DNA of 64,000 nucleotides, from contig NW_020825361.1 of NCBI RefSeq assembly GCF_003286085.1, positions 186,001 to 250,000 on the forward strand. Reading direction: 5' to 3'. Shown here in pieces: positions 27,295 through 39,090 of this stretch (position 1 is its first letter; every line of letters begins with the position of its first letter). Below the pieces are notes generated by a model. That model was given only the letters and a program-made list of their open reading frames with translations. It had not been told where the DNA came from and searched no databases. The DNA is from Drosophila persimilis. Lineage: Eukaryota; Arthropoda; Insecta; Diptera; Drosophilidae. The translations under genes were made by a program, and so were the position numbers.

Positions 27295-27300
27295 TTTATT
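27295..27300 (-). terminator. mei-P26: Candidate proximal polyadenylation signal of mei-P26
   Basis: AATAAA on the minus strand (reading AAAATAAAA), about 580 nt past the annotated stop and about 80 nt past the end of the in-frame extension. It could serve a short 3'UTR isoform. Confidence 0.35.
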
Positions 27301-27377
27301 TTTTTATATGTCCTTGTATTTCTCCAACTTTAATATATGTATATATCATTACATATACATTTTCGATTATATACACT

Positions 27378-27872
27378 TCATTGCTGGCAATTGTTTGTGT
27401 TGGTGTTGGCGTTAACGTTGCTAGTGACATTGACGTTGACGTTGATTTTGTCGCAATTGATGCTGTTGTAGTTGTGGTTGAAGATGTAGCTGTTGGTTTC
27501 GATCGGATTGCGACTGTTTGGTAGATGGTCCATGACCGTGTGCGGCTGCAGCGGCGCCGGCGGTGGTGGCTGCTGCGGTGGCGGCTGCAGCTGTTGGTGT
27601 TGTTGTTGTTGTTGTTGTTTTTGTTGTTGTTGACTGTTTTGGGTGCCACTGCCGCTTGTGTTGGCATTGGCATTTCCGTTGGCATTGGCATTGGCATTGT
27701 TCATCCTGTTTTCGTACTTCTGTTGCTTTCTGGCCAATATATGACAGATAGCATTGTGTGTATGGCCGGGCATCAGGTGACGACGACAGCCGTATATCTT
27801 CCCTGACGAGTATTTGTAATTGTATTTGATCAAGTCGACTGACGGACGATTGTTGCGGGCTTTAATTTGCAA
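27378..27872 (-). CDS. mei-P26: In-frame open extension after the mei-P26 stop codon (possible readthrough region), 164 codons
   Basis: Directly after the TGA at 27873-27875 the same frame stays open for 164 codons before a second TGA. The encoded segment is not just low complexity: about 60 mixed residues rich in Tyr, Lys, Arg, His and Cys (including KIYGCRRH and HNAICHILARKQQ), then Asn/Ala pairs, a Gln run, a Pro-rich stretch, and an Asn/Val/Thr-rich tail. Base composition is close to that of the coding exons and contrasts with the AT-rich sequence that follows. It could be translated by stop-codon readthrough, which is frequent in Drosophila, or be conserved 3'UTR that lost stops by chance. 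The stop context is TGA-T, not the favoured TGA-C. It begins with TTG, so it is not an independent ATG-initiated gene. Confidence 0.4.
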   Translation of the reverse strand: MQIKARNNRPSVDLIKYNYKYSSGKIYGCRRHLMPGHTHNAICHILARKQQKYENRMNNANANANGNANANTSGSGTQNSQQQQKQQQQQQHQQLQPPPQQPPPPAPLQPHTVMDHLPNSRNPIETNSYIFNHNYNSINCDKINVNVNVTSNVNANTNTNNCQQ

Positions 27873-30815
27873 TCAGTGAACATAGAGCGTATTCAGCACG
27901 AGAACGTGGTGATTGTTCTTGGCCAGAGTGACCACATATCCCTCGGATGTGATTTTCAGGCCGCAGCAGCGTGAAACCTGTGAAAAATTCTCATATTAAT
28001 ATCCGTGTCATTAGTTAGTAGTAGTAGTAGTATTAGTTCTAGTAGTAGTAGTCGTTTTAGTAGTAGTTGTAGTAGTGCCACGTCATGTGAGATTGAAAAT
28101 GGCCATTATTATAGGCAATCTAGTAGATGTCATACGACTTTGGGAAGCAATATAGTACCGCTCATGGACAGAAAATCAACTGCGAGTCGTTGAATCACAG
28201 TAGAGCAGTGGAACTAATGGTACATACAGATTTGTACATTCAGAACACAATAATACTCCTACTCCTACTCCTATACTAGCTTACATAACTTCATACATTA
28301 CTTGTGCTACAAGTAATACGATAATATTTGATGGTACGAGCATGGTAGAATTTCTATGAAAATTGCCCAAAAATGTGCCAAGACACAATAATCAGATCGT
28401 TCAATCAAATCGTTATCGTACTGTACAGAATTCATACCAGAAATGGGGCTGGCTCAAAACAGATGAATAATGTGGGGAAAATGCAACAGTGTGTATCTTT
28501 TGAGAGCTCAGATCTGCTCTTGTTTAGTTTGGTCTGATTGTGATTGTGAGTGCAGGTTGTGGGTACACAACAAACCTTGACATGGGGACACTCAAACTCC
28601 GATTGGAGGACTCCCTCGCGCGAATAGCAGGCCACATGGAAGCGATTTCCATGCGAGTCCCCGATGAGGACATCACCGGCATTCGATATATCAATGCCAT
28701 TGGGGAAGCAGGTGACCTTCTCATTGCCAATACGATATAGGAATGTACCGTCGTCTTGGAAAACGGCCACGCAATGACCCTTGAAATCGCAAACGTAAAA
28801 GTCATTGTCTAAAAGAGAAAAAGGGATTCATATTTCATTAAAAAATAGATAAATAGACAAATAAGAAAAAAGGGACAGACACTCACCTCGTATGGCAATA
28901 TCAGAGGGCTCACGCATATAGTCGCTGCAATCAAACCAGCGCACCAACTCCCCCTCTTCGGATATAACAAAGACGGTGGGGGAGACACTATCTACGGCCA
29001 CAATGTGACCCTTTGCGGTGACGGCCAGTCCGGCAACAATATCAATATATCTGTTAGGGATTAACACATATTAATTATGTATTTTACACAAATACTATAA
29101 AGAAATATGTGTAGGCCCTTACCTGATAGCAATTTTGCGCATAAAATGCCCACATTTTGAAAATATTTGCATGCGGGAGCGCTCGTTGCCGCGATCGCAA
29201 ACCACAAATTTTCCATTATTATGCATGACAGCCACTTTCCGGGGATACCAGAGTTGACCCTCCTCCTTGCCGGCTACCCCAAATTGGAACTTGAGGGCAC
29301 CCATCTTGTCAAAGACCTCGATACGGTGATTGTTTGTATCCGCAACGATGATCTCCTCATCAACGCCAAGGCAGAATCCATGTGGGGAATTAAACTGCCC
29401 TTTGGCTGTGCCCAGGGAACCGAATTTGCACCTGATCTGCATGGGTGTGGCCTTGTTGCGGCCTGTCACCACACTGGTGGTGCCCGGCGGGGCAACGGCA
29501 TGGAAACTGTTGAGGCCGATATCCTCGACGCCGCCGACAATCGGATTGAGGGCCTGGAGGCTGGGCGAGGTGGCAGCTGGCAGGCAGAAATCTGATAAAA
29601 AATCAATTCCCGATGAGCTTTCGCTCAACAACAGATCATCTGTGTGCAGTGTCGCAGTGGGTTTGTGTTTGGTGTGTTTGGTGTGTGGTTGGCGTTTGTG
29701 GGTTGAAGGGCAGTGGTAGTGGGTGTAGGGGGGAGCGTGTCGTGTGTTTGTGGAAGGAAAGGAAAGAAAAATAAACTCAAAAGCATAAGAACTGAGGTGC
29801 TATAAGAAAAATAAAAGGAAGATCCATTGCAAGGTCTGGAAGAGCAATTCTTTATCATAAATATATTTAACCCAAAAAACCCTAAACCTAACCTAACCGA
29901 CAAATTATTAGACGTCAAACGGTGTTGTAACAAAAACCAACGAACCGATGTTGAGAGGTATCTGCTATGAAATCTTGTTACTGTGAATCTTAAAAAGCTG
30001 GCTGCTATGAAAGCGGCAGTCCTGCTGTCACATCTGAAAGCTGACTTCAATAATCATTGGTTCCATAAAAGTAAGAGAGCTAGCTTCCGTGAAACTGCTT
30101 AGCTGCTGCTGACAAAGTTTTGCCGAAAGAAACCCCCAAGGCTGAGACTACAAAATCTATCTGCTATAGTACAAGGAAATCTGCCTGCTATCAAACTATA
30201 AAACATGGTTGCTATTAAACTAAGAAAGCTGGCTGCTATGCAACCATAAAATATTCATTTCTATACTAGGCCTTTCTGATATTAAACTACGAAATCTGCC
30301 TGCTATGAGACTAGAAAAGCTGTGCTGTGAAGCTAAGACAGCTGCCAGTTATGAGCGTAAGGAAGCTGTCCGCCATGCGACTTTGGAAGCTAAGTGCTAT
30401 GAAAATATCATTTCTGCCCAAGACCATGGAGCCGGACCCATGTCCATCTGGCCATTCCTACATCTGTCCGAATGAAGGATCTTTACAAGCACTACAATTT
30501 GAAAGCCCTGAAAAATAAATAACCATTTTCCAAAACACACCACGGACGGAATTCATATCAAATACTCGCTTTCAGCTCTTTTCTTTTGAATTTCCTCAAG
30601 ACTTTGCAATGGTTTAGAAAAATACTTAAGGTACAATATAAAAACGGAAGCACCATTCGAATCGAATCCACTCACCATTATTATTGAGTCCCAATTTGGC
30701 CAGGGCCTGAAGATTGTTGAGAGCCCGCTGATCGCCGGACAGAATGTCCGCCAAAGTGATTGGTTGACTGGGCGTCACCGCAGAGGCGGGCATAACAGCC
30801 TGCTGTTGCTGCTGC

Positions 30816-30850
<35 letters not shown>

Positions 30851-33415
30851 TTGGTGGTGCGAAGCTCCGGCGCCGCCGGGCACAGCTGGGCCAGCGGTTA
30901 CCTGAGCCACATTCGGTACGGCAGTAGCACCGCCCACGGCCAATGCCTCGGTCAGGGAATCGGACATTGTTTCGTTAAGACTGGCCAGCCTTGAGATATT
31001 GTATTCCAGCATGCTAAAGGACGAGGGTGGGCCACCACCGCCGCCTCCGGCCATGCCATTAAGTGCGGCCATGTTGGGTCCAGGTCCGGTATTCAGATTG
31101 ACATGAGGAGCCTGCTGCTGCTGCTGCTGCACTTGCACAATGCCTTGAGGCGTCACCAGTTGGGCGATTTGCGGTGGCATGGGCTGCTGTTGCGTCTGCG
31201 GTTGATGGAGTACCACTTGTTGTTGCTGCTGCTGGTGCTGCTGCGCCTGTTGCTGCTGTGCCTGCTGTTGTTGATGCTGGTGCTGCTTCTGCTGTAGCTG
31301 CTGCTGCGCCTGCTGCTGTGTCTGTTGTTGCTGCTGCTGCTGCGCCTGCTGTTGCTGTGCCTGTTGCTGCGCCATCTGAGGCAGCTGTGGCATCTGGGGC
31401 ATTTGTGGGAGCGGCGGCAACTGGGGCGCCTGTTGCAGCTGCGAGGGCGAGTCCGGTGGCAGAGTGCTCATCAGCGAGAAGCTAGTCATGGCCGAGTTAT
31501 CCCCATCGAAGGAGCTCTGCAGCGAGGATGGCAACGAATTGGGACTGAACACAGCCGAACTGAGGCGTCCCTGTACGGAGGAGCTGCCGCGCGTGGAGGA
31601 GCTCCCACCTTGGCCATGGCCATGGCCCACAATCAGAGGCGTCGAATGATGCTGCGATTGCGATTGCAATTGGATCTGCGACTGCATCTGTTGCTGTTGC
31701 TGTTGCTGCTGCTGCTGCGAGTGCTGCGAGTGCTGCTGGTGCTGATGGTGCGACGATGGCACCGGAGACAATGGCTTGGGCGTATCCACCGGACTGCAGC
31801 TGGATTCGGTCTCAAATTTACCAAACATATTGCGGGCGAACTGCTCGAACCTTTCCGGCTTTGTCTCAAACTGTATCTGGTAGTTGATGTCGCATTTGGG
31901 TGTCTGATCCATCAGCTTCTTGCACTGGGCTGCGACGAGGGGCTTCAGAAGCAGAAACTCCACGGCATTGCCCTTGTCAGTGGCCCGCTGTCCAAACTGT
32001 GCTGCCTGCTGCAACCGGCCCGAATTGTTCTCCAGACTCTGCATGAGATCCATGATCTTGAGCTCGCGATCGGAGTGTAGGCGCCCCAGTTCGTTGATCA
32101 GATCGTCTCTGACTTTCTCGAGCATGCGCTTGTACATCTTGTAGCTATCCTCGATCTGCTGATGAACCATGTCGTTTTGTGCTTGCAGTTCGGTGAGGGC
32201 GCTGCTCAGATTCCCGGTGGCATCATTGCAGTAGTCGGCCTTCTTTAGAGTCGCGGTAATGATGTCATCCAGATCGGCGCGCACCGCCTGCTCGGCCACG
32301 ACGGCCGTCTCGTAGTGATGATCGCTGCCCTTGTGATCGCCCAGCAGACAATCATTGCAGGTGGGCACCTGGCACGTGAAGCAATAGTATTTGAGATTCT
32401 CGCTAACATGCTGGCTACAGCAAACGGGCTTGTGGATGAACAGCTTGTCCTGGACGTTCTTCTGTAGATCCTCGATGCGCACCACCTGATGGTTCTCAAA
32501 GCAACGCATATACTTGTGGGCATTGTCGCAGCCGTTGCACAAGAAGTTGGCACAATCATTGCACCGGGATATGGCCTCTTCCTTGCTTTTGCACGAGGTG
32601 CAGGGTATCTGCTCCGATTCGAGGTTCGATAGATCCAGTATATTGGTCACAATGTAATCGCATGTGAGTCCCTTGACCCCTTTGGGGCCCAGTCGTGTGA
32701 TGTCCTTGCAGACGGGACACTCCAACAGCGTGGGCAAACGGTGCTGATGCTCGCTGCCGTCAAAGGACGATGAAGAACAGCTATTGGGCGAACTGGCCGA
32801 CATCGAATCTGTGGCCACCAGGGCCTGTAGACAATCCTCGCAAAAGACATGCAGGCAGGTCAAGATGCGAGGCATAACCAGCCGAGAGCTGCCAAGGATT
32901 AGAAAATATATAGAGAAACACATATGGAACGGATTGAAAGAGCCCGAGACTCACCTGCACAATTTACAGAGCTTATCCCCATCCTTGATGAGGCTGCCGC
33001 ACGAGTCCTCCAGCGAGTCTAGCTCGGTGACGCCATGGCTGCTCAACTCCTGACTGCTCGCCGCGCTATCTATGTCCACCACCAGACCCAGGCCCATGCC
33101 CAGGCCCGACGATGTATTCGAATTGGCCGTTGATGGGGCCGGCGATGTGATCGAACCCACCGACCCGATGCTCGACGAACTAACGCTGGTCACATCGAGG
33201 CTGCCCACGGTGCTGCTGCCCTTGCCGGTGTCCGTGTCCGTGCCCGAGCTAGAGCTGCTCGAGCTGCTGGAACTGCTCGAGCTGCTGCTCGTGTTGCTCA
33301 CATCCGTGTCCGTGTCAAGGACCGATTGATTGGTTACCTCGTCGCACAGCGACACGTGAGACGACTTCACCGCCTCCACGGGGGCCAAGACGATATGCTC
33401 CTCTAGGGTAGTCAT
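27873..33415 (-). CDS. mei-P26: mei-P26, TRIM-NHL RNA-binding translational regulator, six coding exons, 1214 aa
   Basis: Exons on the minus strand: 32955-33415, 30676-32888, 29123-29591, 28887-29050, 28576-28808, 27873-27977; all junctions are GT-AG and keep frame. Domains: Ser-rich N-terminus; RING finger (Cys150/153, Cys165, His167, Cys170/173, Cys211/214) whose first Cys pair lies in exon 1; two B-boxes (about 250-287 and 310-345); coiled coil (about 350-470); a long Gln-rich linker (about 500-880); and an NHL beta-propeller (about 945-1210) with repeats such as [16 protein letters not shown]. In flies this protein limits germline stem-cell progeny proliferation, binds mRNA through NHL and interacts with Bam, Nanos and Ago1. 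The RING separates it from its relative Brat, which lacks one. Start ATG: the first in frame, [12 protein letters not shown]. The plus-strand frames over the Gln tracts are shadows. Confidence 0.95.
29965..30410. repeat. Degenerate minisatellite inside a mei-P26 intron
   Basis: Within the 1.08-kb intron at 29592-30675 a unit of roughly 25-35 nt, of the form CTGCTATGAAACTA-GAAAGCTGG, recurs more than a dozen times with heavy divergence. It is noncoding: no frame is conserved between units. Confidence 0.7.
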
Positions 33416-34700
33416 TGTTGCCAGCAACAGGTTCTGTTTGTTTCTTTTGTTTTGCTTATTTATCGGCGTGGTGTTGTGTGTATGTTTTATATAATCGAAT
33501 ATATATGTATATATATATATATATTGACGTTTTCTTCCTTTTCCACCCACTCTGTGGTTGGATGTTGTTGTGTTCTTTCTTTTGTGGTTTCTTCCTTTCT
33601 GGGGTGTGGTGGTGGTGGAGGTTGTAGTGGATGGTTGTATGATTGCGTAAAGGAGAGATTGTTGTGTGTGTTCTTATTCTTAGAGGGGCTTTTCCACTCC
33701 TATGTATGTTGTGGAACCTTAACTTCTCTTTTTTTTTTTTGTTTAGTTGTATAAATCCTTAAACTTTGGCTTTGGCTTTGTTTTGTTGTTTCTGTTTTTG
33801 CTTTTGTTGTTGTATAAGAGTTGCACTTCTTCCACGTAGTTCTTCGACGTTTTTCGTTTTTTAAATACTTGAGCTTAATATTTACTGTTGATTCTGGTGC
33901 TGTTGCTGGCTCTCGTCCCTGATATTCTTGATCTCTCCACGAGCGGCTATGCCAAGCCTCGGAATTGAAATGATCCAGAAAACGGTACTCTACAAACACA
34001 ATCTCACACACAATAGTCACGAACGAAACGAAGTGTTGTTGTCACACGAACACCAGAACGAGCAGCGGCGAAGACGCAGGCACAGCCAAAGAGTAGTTGG
34101 AGTGAGAGAGAGACGACGGCTGCGAGATTGAGTCGTCAGAGTAGCGCTATTGAGTGGGAGTGATTCCGAGAGAGGGAGAGAGAGAGAGAGAGAGAGAGAG
34201 TAATGTGAGTTGGCGTCTCTCGGTTATCCATTTGCACGCATACAAACACACACACACACACGCAAGCGCACGCACACAGTTCGAAAAGCCGGCACGAATT
34301 ATTACTGTTATTTGTTCTTCGATTACGTGTTAAGTGTTGTTGTTTTGTTGCACAAACTTATTCGTATTCAGGGATCTCAGGCAATACATACCATACAAAC
34401 ACACGTAAATAATTTATTGCCAATTTGTGGACATCCTCGGCGACGAGACTCCTCCTCCTGTTTTGTGTGTGTGTGGCTCGTTGTCCTATCGTCTTTCTTG
34501 ATCCTTTGAGATCAACGGTTAAAGCATTTGCATCGCGTGGGTGTTTGCTGCCTGCGATCTTGTTCTTGTTGATGCAGTTCTTTCTTCGTTCGGAACGACG
34601 ACGAGTACGAAAAAAAGGACGACGAGACTACGACGATAACGAACACTGACGAAGAAGAAAGATAATGGACGACAGCGCCTCGCTGCAATTTGATAATTTT
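33416..34700 (-). other. mei-P26: 5' untranslated and promoter-proximal region of mei-P26
   Basis: About 1.3 kb upstream of the ATG on the minus strand carries no coding exon. It contains a (GA)n tract at 34168-34200 and a CA run near 34250, both common at fly promoters, so a start site around 34.1 kb is possible. No clear splice acceptor just upstream of the ATG was identified. A second, housekeeping-type promoter lies at about 37.6 kb. Confidence 0.45.
34168..34200. promoter_or_regulatory. (GA)n tract, GAGA-factor or MSL-type site
   Basis: Sixteen or so GA units upstream of mei-P26. GA repeats bind GAGA factor or CLAMP at fly promoters and form the core of MSL recognition elements on dosage-compensated X arms. 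Which, if either, applies cannot be told from sequence. Confidence 0.4.
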
Positions 34701-37570
34701 TGTCAATAAATTTATGCAGCAATTTCGATTGCGTTTCGAATAACTGGCTACGATACCATACGCCCTAAGCAACGATAAATTCGATTAGCAGTCACGAAAA
34801 AACGAAAAACTTCAACAAAATTAACAAGCAAACGAACGAAAAAAATTATATTAACAGGAAACAAACGAACACAACCGGCAAAAACGGAATAATGAATAAA
34901 ATTGAAATCAAACAAAACGAAACTAGACAACCAAATCGAACGGCCTGCCTAAACTGAAAAAAAAACTGAGAAAAACTGAGAAAAACTGAGAAACAAAGGA
35001 GCCCTGAGGAAAACTTCATTATAGGTTTTGATTTGACACATATGTATACATATACGTTCTAAGCAGAGTGAATACTCGTATGTGTGTAGATTTGTATGCC
35101 GAAAGTATAAAAATATCGAATTTATAGATGCCTCGTTTAATCAGTACTTCTTTAAACAGTTGGGGGGGGGAGGGAGGCCTTCGTACCCAGCAGTACCATT
35201 CCCACGCCCCACTCTCTCACTACCGTATGACACTACTACTTGCAGAGACAACGCCTGACGCTCTTATGCAAGAGCACATATACATACATACATACACACG
35301 CACTATGCTACATATCTTACGGCTTGAGGATAATCAGAAATATAAATCCAATTGGTATCCGATCCCGTTTGAGAGGCGGCGGCACATTTCGCTGGAAATC
35401 ACGAAACCCTAAGCCCTCATTCATAGGAAATAAAACATTAAATTAAACATTTGGTATTGTGAATAAACAAGAAACGGTGACAGATCATGCCGCACACCAT
35501 TTTAGTTTCTTTAATCCACAGCCGACACCAGCACCACCCCCTCCCCTACTCATTTTCCATAGGATACACGTTTCATGCGAAAGCTGAGAGCGAGATGGAG
35601 TGCTGTGGAGTAAAGAGGAGTGCAAGGGAGGGAGTTCTAGTTTACGTTACGTTTACGTTACGATTTCTGCTTTTATATGTATAGCTATGTACTAGCACAC
35701 ACACAAACAAACACGCGCGCGAATCGTAAGCAGCTGAGCTCTTCTTTGCTCTTTAGCCTTTGGCCATTTTTTTTCGTCAGTTGGGGGGGAGGAGGGGAAC
35801 ACGCAGGCGCCTGCGTCTGCGTCGAACGGTACCTGAAAGCAGCAGCAGTGTCGTCGTTTCAGCTATCCCCCCCTCCCACCAACCAATCACCAACTCAGGA
35901 ATAAGGCTGGGTGGAGGGGTATGGGCAAAGGCACGTAACGGACTCAAAACCAGTTTTTGGCTAATTGGTCCAATAAGTTAATTAGATGCCAAACGAAATT
36001 GAATTGACAGGGCATTCGATTGGAAGAGGGGGGGTGTGGATGGAAAACAATTTGTGGAATATTCCAGTTTGTTCTTAGCCGTCTCCTGGCTTCCAATGTC
36101 ATTTGCATATAAATGAAACTACCTTTTCGGGTTAAAAAAAAAAGAGTCCTTGACCAGGGGAAAATTGCGTGTGCAATTGAATAAAGTACATGCATAGGCT
36201 CTGGCAAACAAACACACAAACAAACTCAATTACTATGGCCGTTTTACAGTTTGAATTATTTTTTTGGACAGCGGATGTGTGACAGATTTAAGTTTTGATT
36301 AGCTGTTCGTCCCCCTTGTACAACCGCTTACACGACAAACGCACACACACACACATTCAAATAAATCAGCTGCAGAAAACAGTTGCACACGCACATATCT
36401 ATGTATGTAAGTACACATGTCAGGCACAGGCACCGAGCACACACGTGGTAGTGAAATGTGACGGTTTTTTTGTTTTATCCATTTACCGGATTTATTTCAC
36501 TATTGCAATGGATGCCATGCCTCATCCCCCACTCCCGTCCGCACATCATCCCACCTAACGGTTTTTTGTGTGAGATCTACGTCGCAGCTGATTTTTTCCT
36601 CATTTTGTTCGCTTCTTTTACGTACTTTTTTTTTCTTCTAAACGCTTGTTTTACTCTCTCGCTCTCACAATTGCGAACAGTTATTTTTGAGTGCAATGCT
36701 GGGGCCTGGCTGGGGACCCATGTGTTTAGGGGAAGAGAAGAGCGCGCGACCGAAAGAGCGGCATATGCATGTACATTTGTATTGGTGTGCGCAAGCTCAC
36801 CCAAACGCGGAGGCACAAAATAAGAGAACAAAAAAAGCAACGGCAAAGCACACACACATTTGAACACATGCGAAAACACATACATATGTACCTATGTACT
36901 AGACTATTTGTATGAAAATTGAATTTCTTTTCAAAATATGAGAATATAATTCTATTTTAGAATAATCTATCCATATGCTCTCTATTTAAACGCTTCACTA
37001 CCTCACTGTTTCTAAGAGGGGAACCCCTCGAAATGTAACTGTCCAAATACCAGGCCAATTGTCGCCGTCCTTCTCCTTCACTCTCTTCACAATAACTAGA
37101 ACAGGGAAAAAGACCATTTGGTTGCTCCTTAAGAGCCCCTTCTGCAGTGGATGCAAGGAGCCTATGGACTAGACAAGGAATGAGATGGAGAGGGTGTCAC
37201 TAGCGTTGTCCTTGAACGCAAAATTTCCACTTGACTACCGCCCAGGTGGTCGTGGTCAGAAGGCACACGCGACAGAAGCGCGCACACACCGAAACACACT
37301 GTATATAGCATAACAGACTAAAAAGGGGAGCCAGCCGGAGGAGGAGAAGTAGGCAAAGAAGGTCCTTGAAATGCCTAAACAGCAAACACATCTAAACAAA
37401 ATATAGCCAGACAGCAGGCCATGGGTTTACTGTCTTAAACTATTCGCCAATTATTCCTCATCTGGCGGTACCTTTTAATGTATTTTTCACACGTTTTTTC
37501 CTCTGCTCGTTACGATTTTATATTTTTTTCGTCGCGTACACGAACGCACACACACAACAGCAGCACGAAT
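34700..37570. other. Upstream region between the mei-P26 5'UTR and its possible distal promoter
   Basis: No coding exon is supported; open frames are short and mutually overlapping. There are several CA/TG runs. If the promoter at 37.58 kb drives mei-P26, this is its first intron plus a short 5' exon near 37.4-37.57 kb. Confidence 0.4.
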
Positions 37571-37575
37571 GGGCT

Positions 37576-37665
37576 CAGTGTGCCCGCGGATTTGTCGATA
37601 AGATATGCGGTCTGACACTCAGAAATATACCGAAAATACATCACAAGCTGCAAAATATATCGTAA
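37576..37665 (-). promoter_or_regulatory. Motif 6 plus motif 1 housekeeping promoter facing left
   Basis: Read on the minus strand there are GTATATTT-type motif 6 matches (reverse complement of 37623-37639 and again near 37651-37670), then CCGCGGGCACACTG at 37576-37589, one base off the motif 1 (M1BP) consensus. The order and spacing match the promoters of Trf4-1 and Mcm3, but reversed. A DRE-like TTATCGACA lies between them. Mei-P26 is the nearest gene in this orientation. Confidence 0.55.
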
Positions 37666-37899
37666 GTATACTGACGAATTATTTGGAATCATATTCCATC
37701 ACTTTTCTCGATTTTTATTTTCGGTTGAATACTACTAACTAGCTAGGACCCTCAGCCCTAAACACATCATTTTATCCGATTGTCGAATTCCTTTCCTATA
37801 ATACTGGCCAATATTAAATTCTCATCTTATTGGATTGTTAATAGAATAAGGTTTAAACAGAAAAGGTCAACAACAATATACTTACTACACATTTTCTAC

Positions 37900-38165
37900 A
37901 TAGTAAACACATTTTGTATGTAATTATCAAAGGCGCCACCTGAAGGGGAAATGTGTACGTTGAACATATTTCGGCCGGCCTTTTTCATATAAGCTCTATG
38001 GAAGCGCCAGTTGAAAACCTCCGTTATGCACTTTTGTACATACCGTTTCTACGTTTTTTTAACTAAGTGATGCCGATCACGAATTAGTATTCGATATGGC
38101 CTGGGACATGACTCTAAGGGGCATTTCTACACGATTTCTACATGATTGAATTAGCACAGCGAGGT
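37900..38165. repeat. Dispersed repeat copy (inverted relative to 54.5-54.85 kb)
   Basis: Blocks containing GGGGAAATGTGTAC, TATGGAAGCGCCAG, GATCACGAATTAGTATTCGA, CCTGGGACATG and GCATTTCTACACGATTTCT recur in reverse-complement order at 54.5-54.85 kb. It has no coding capacity. It could be a nonautonomous mobile element or an old dispersed repeat. Terminal repeats were not found. Confidence 0.7.
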
Positions 38166-39090
38166 GAGTCAATAACGCGTTTTAAAAATACTATAAAATT
38201 ATAAAAATATGCAAGCTGTATGAGCTAGACATGGTGTAAAAACTGGCTAGCAAATTAATGTGATCGCGTATTTTTCCCTAAGATATATCGCCTTATTTCC
38301 AAACTAAACCGTAAATAAACCGATGAAAGAAACGAACGTAACCCATTTAAAACCGCGTAACAACTTGAGGTAAACCGCGGAAAATAATACTCTTTGTAAC
38401 TTTTTCTTGTAGGTTTATCCTTTCTCTTTACCACAATTCTTCAAGTTTCATCGTTTTCGTGGAGTCTATCTTGATACCCACTGGTCTACAATAGCTTAAT
38501 CCATAATCGGAATAATAATATTCGGCTGAATATTTTCACTCTGTTTAAATTTGACATCGAAATTAAGTTTACGACGGTTTATTTACAGTATACGGGTATA
38601 TAATGGTATATTGTATTCATCTATTTATTAAAGCATTCATATATTCGCCACTCTTTCCCTTCCAAGCAATTTCTCGTTGGCGCGCACCACTTGCATCCAG
38701 TCGATATTATCGATGGCCGACCGGCTTCTTCGAAACGGTTATTCGCTCTTTTTGCTCTCTTCAAATCGGTTCAGGGTATCTTTTTCGCTCTCTTTGAATC
38801 GGGTACTGAATCGATAGCAACAATGAGTATATTCATGAATTATGTACTTTAATACTGTACCTTGATCGGACATTGGTGATGATTGGAACTGCATTTACCA
38901 ACCATTGAAAAGGTAAACCCACCGGGAAATGTTCGTGATGTTCATATTCAGTAGGTGGAGTATATAAACTTAGTTTTTTTTTAAATATACCGCCAAATAC
39001 GAATCGGTTAAAACGGGAATTCATTTTTTGACGATTTTCATTGGCCGAAAGCAAAAATCGCGTTCCATGTAGCTGCAACATGTGAAAAAC

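Larger units (their letters stand above)
7935..27872 (-). other. mei-P26: Very long (about 20 kb) 3' untranslated region of mei-P26
   Basis: For almost 20 kb there is no gene-like frame. The plus strand is persistently T-rich with G over C (endless TTTTGTTTTG, few AAAACAAAAC), so the minus strand is A/C-rich, the same skew seen on the sense strand of the Trf4-1 3'UTR in this window. The skew starts at the mei-P26 stop and ends abruptly near 7930, where a minus-strand AATAAA lies at 7956-7961. In D. melanogaster, mei-P26 is known for an ELAV-dependent neural 3'UTR extension of roughly 18 kb, so length and position match. It includes many TA and GT microsatellites. Open frames within it are low-complexity artefacts. 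Transcription across the whole span is inferred, not seen. Confidence 0.65.

Noticed and set aside
8101-27333. Many short frames rich in Phe, Lys, Tyr or Ile within the AT-rich 20 kb
   Set aside because: They encode only translated T-, A- or TA-runs, on both strands, with no start context or domain.
27563-27806. Plus-strand Val/Leu-rich frames at 27.5-27.8 kb
   Set aside because: Antisense of the Gln/Asn-rich extension of mei-P26.
31325-32080. 251-codon plus-strand Leu-rich frame
   Set aside because: Antisense of mei-P26 CAG/Gln tracts, which read as CTG/Leu on the other strand.
27873-33415. Brat as identity of the TRIM-NHL gene
   Set aside because: Fly Brat lacks a RING finger; this protein has a complete RING, and its NHL sequence matches mei-P26 as I know it.
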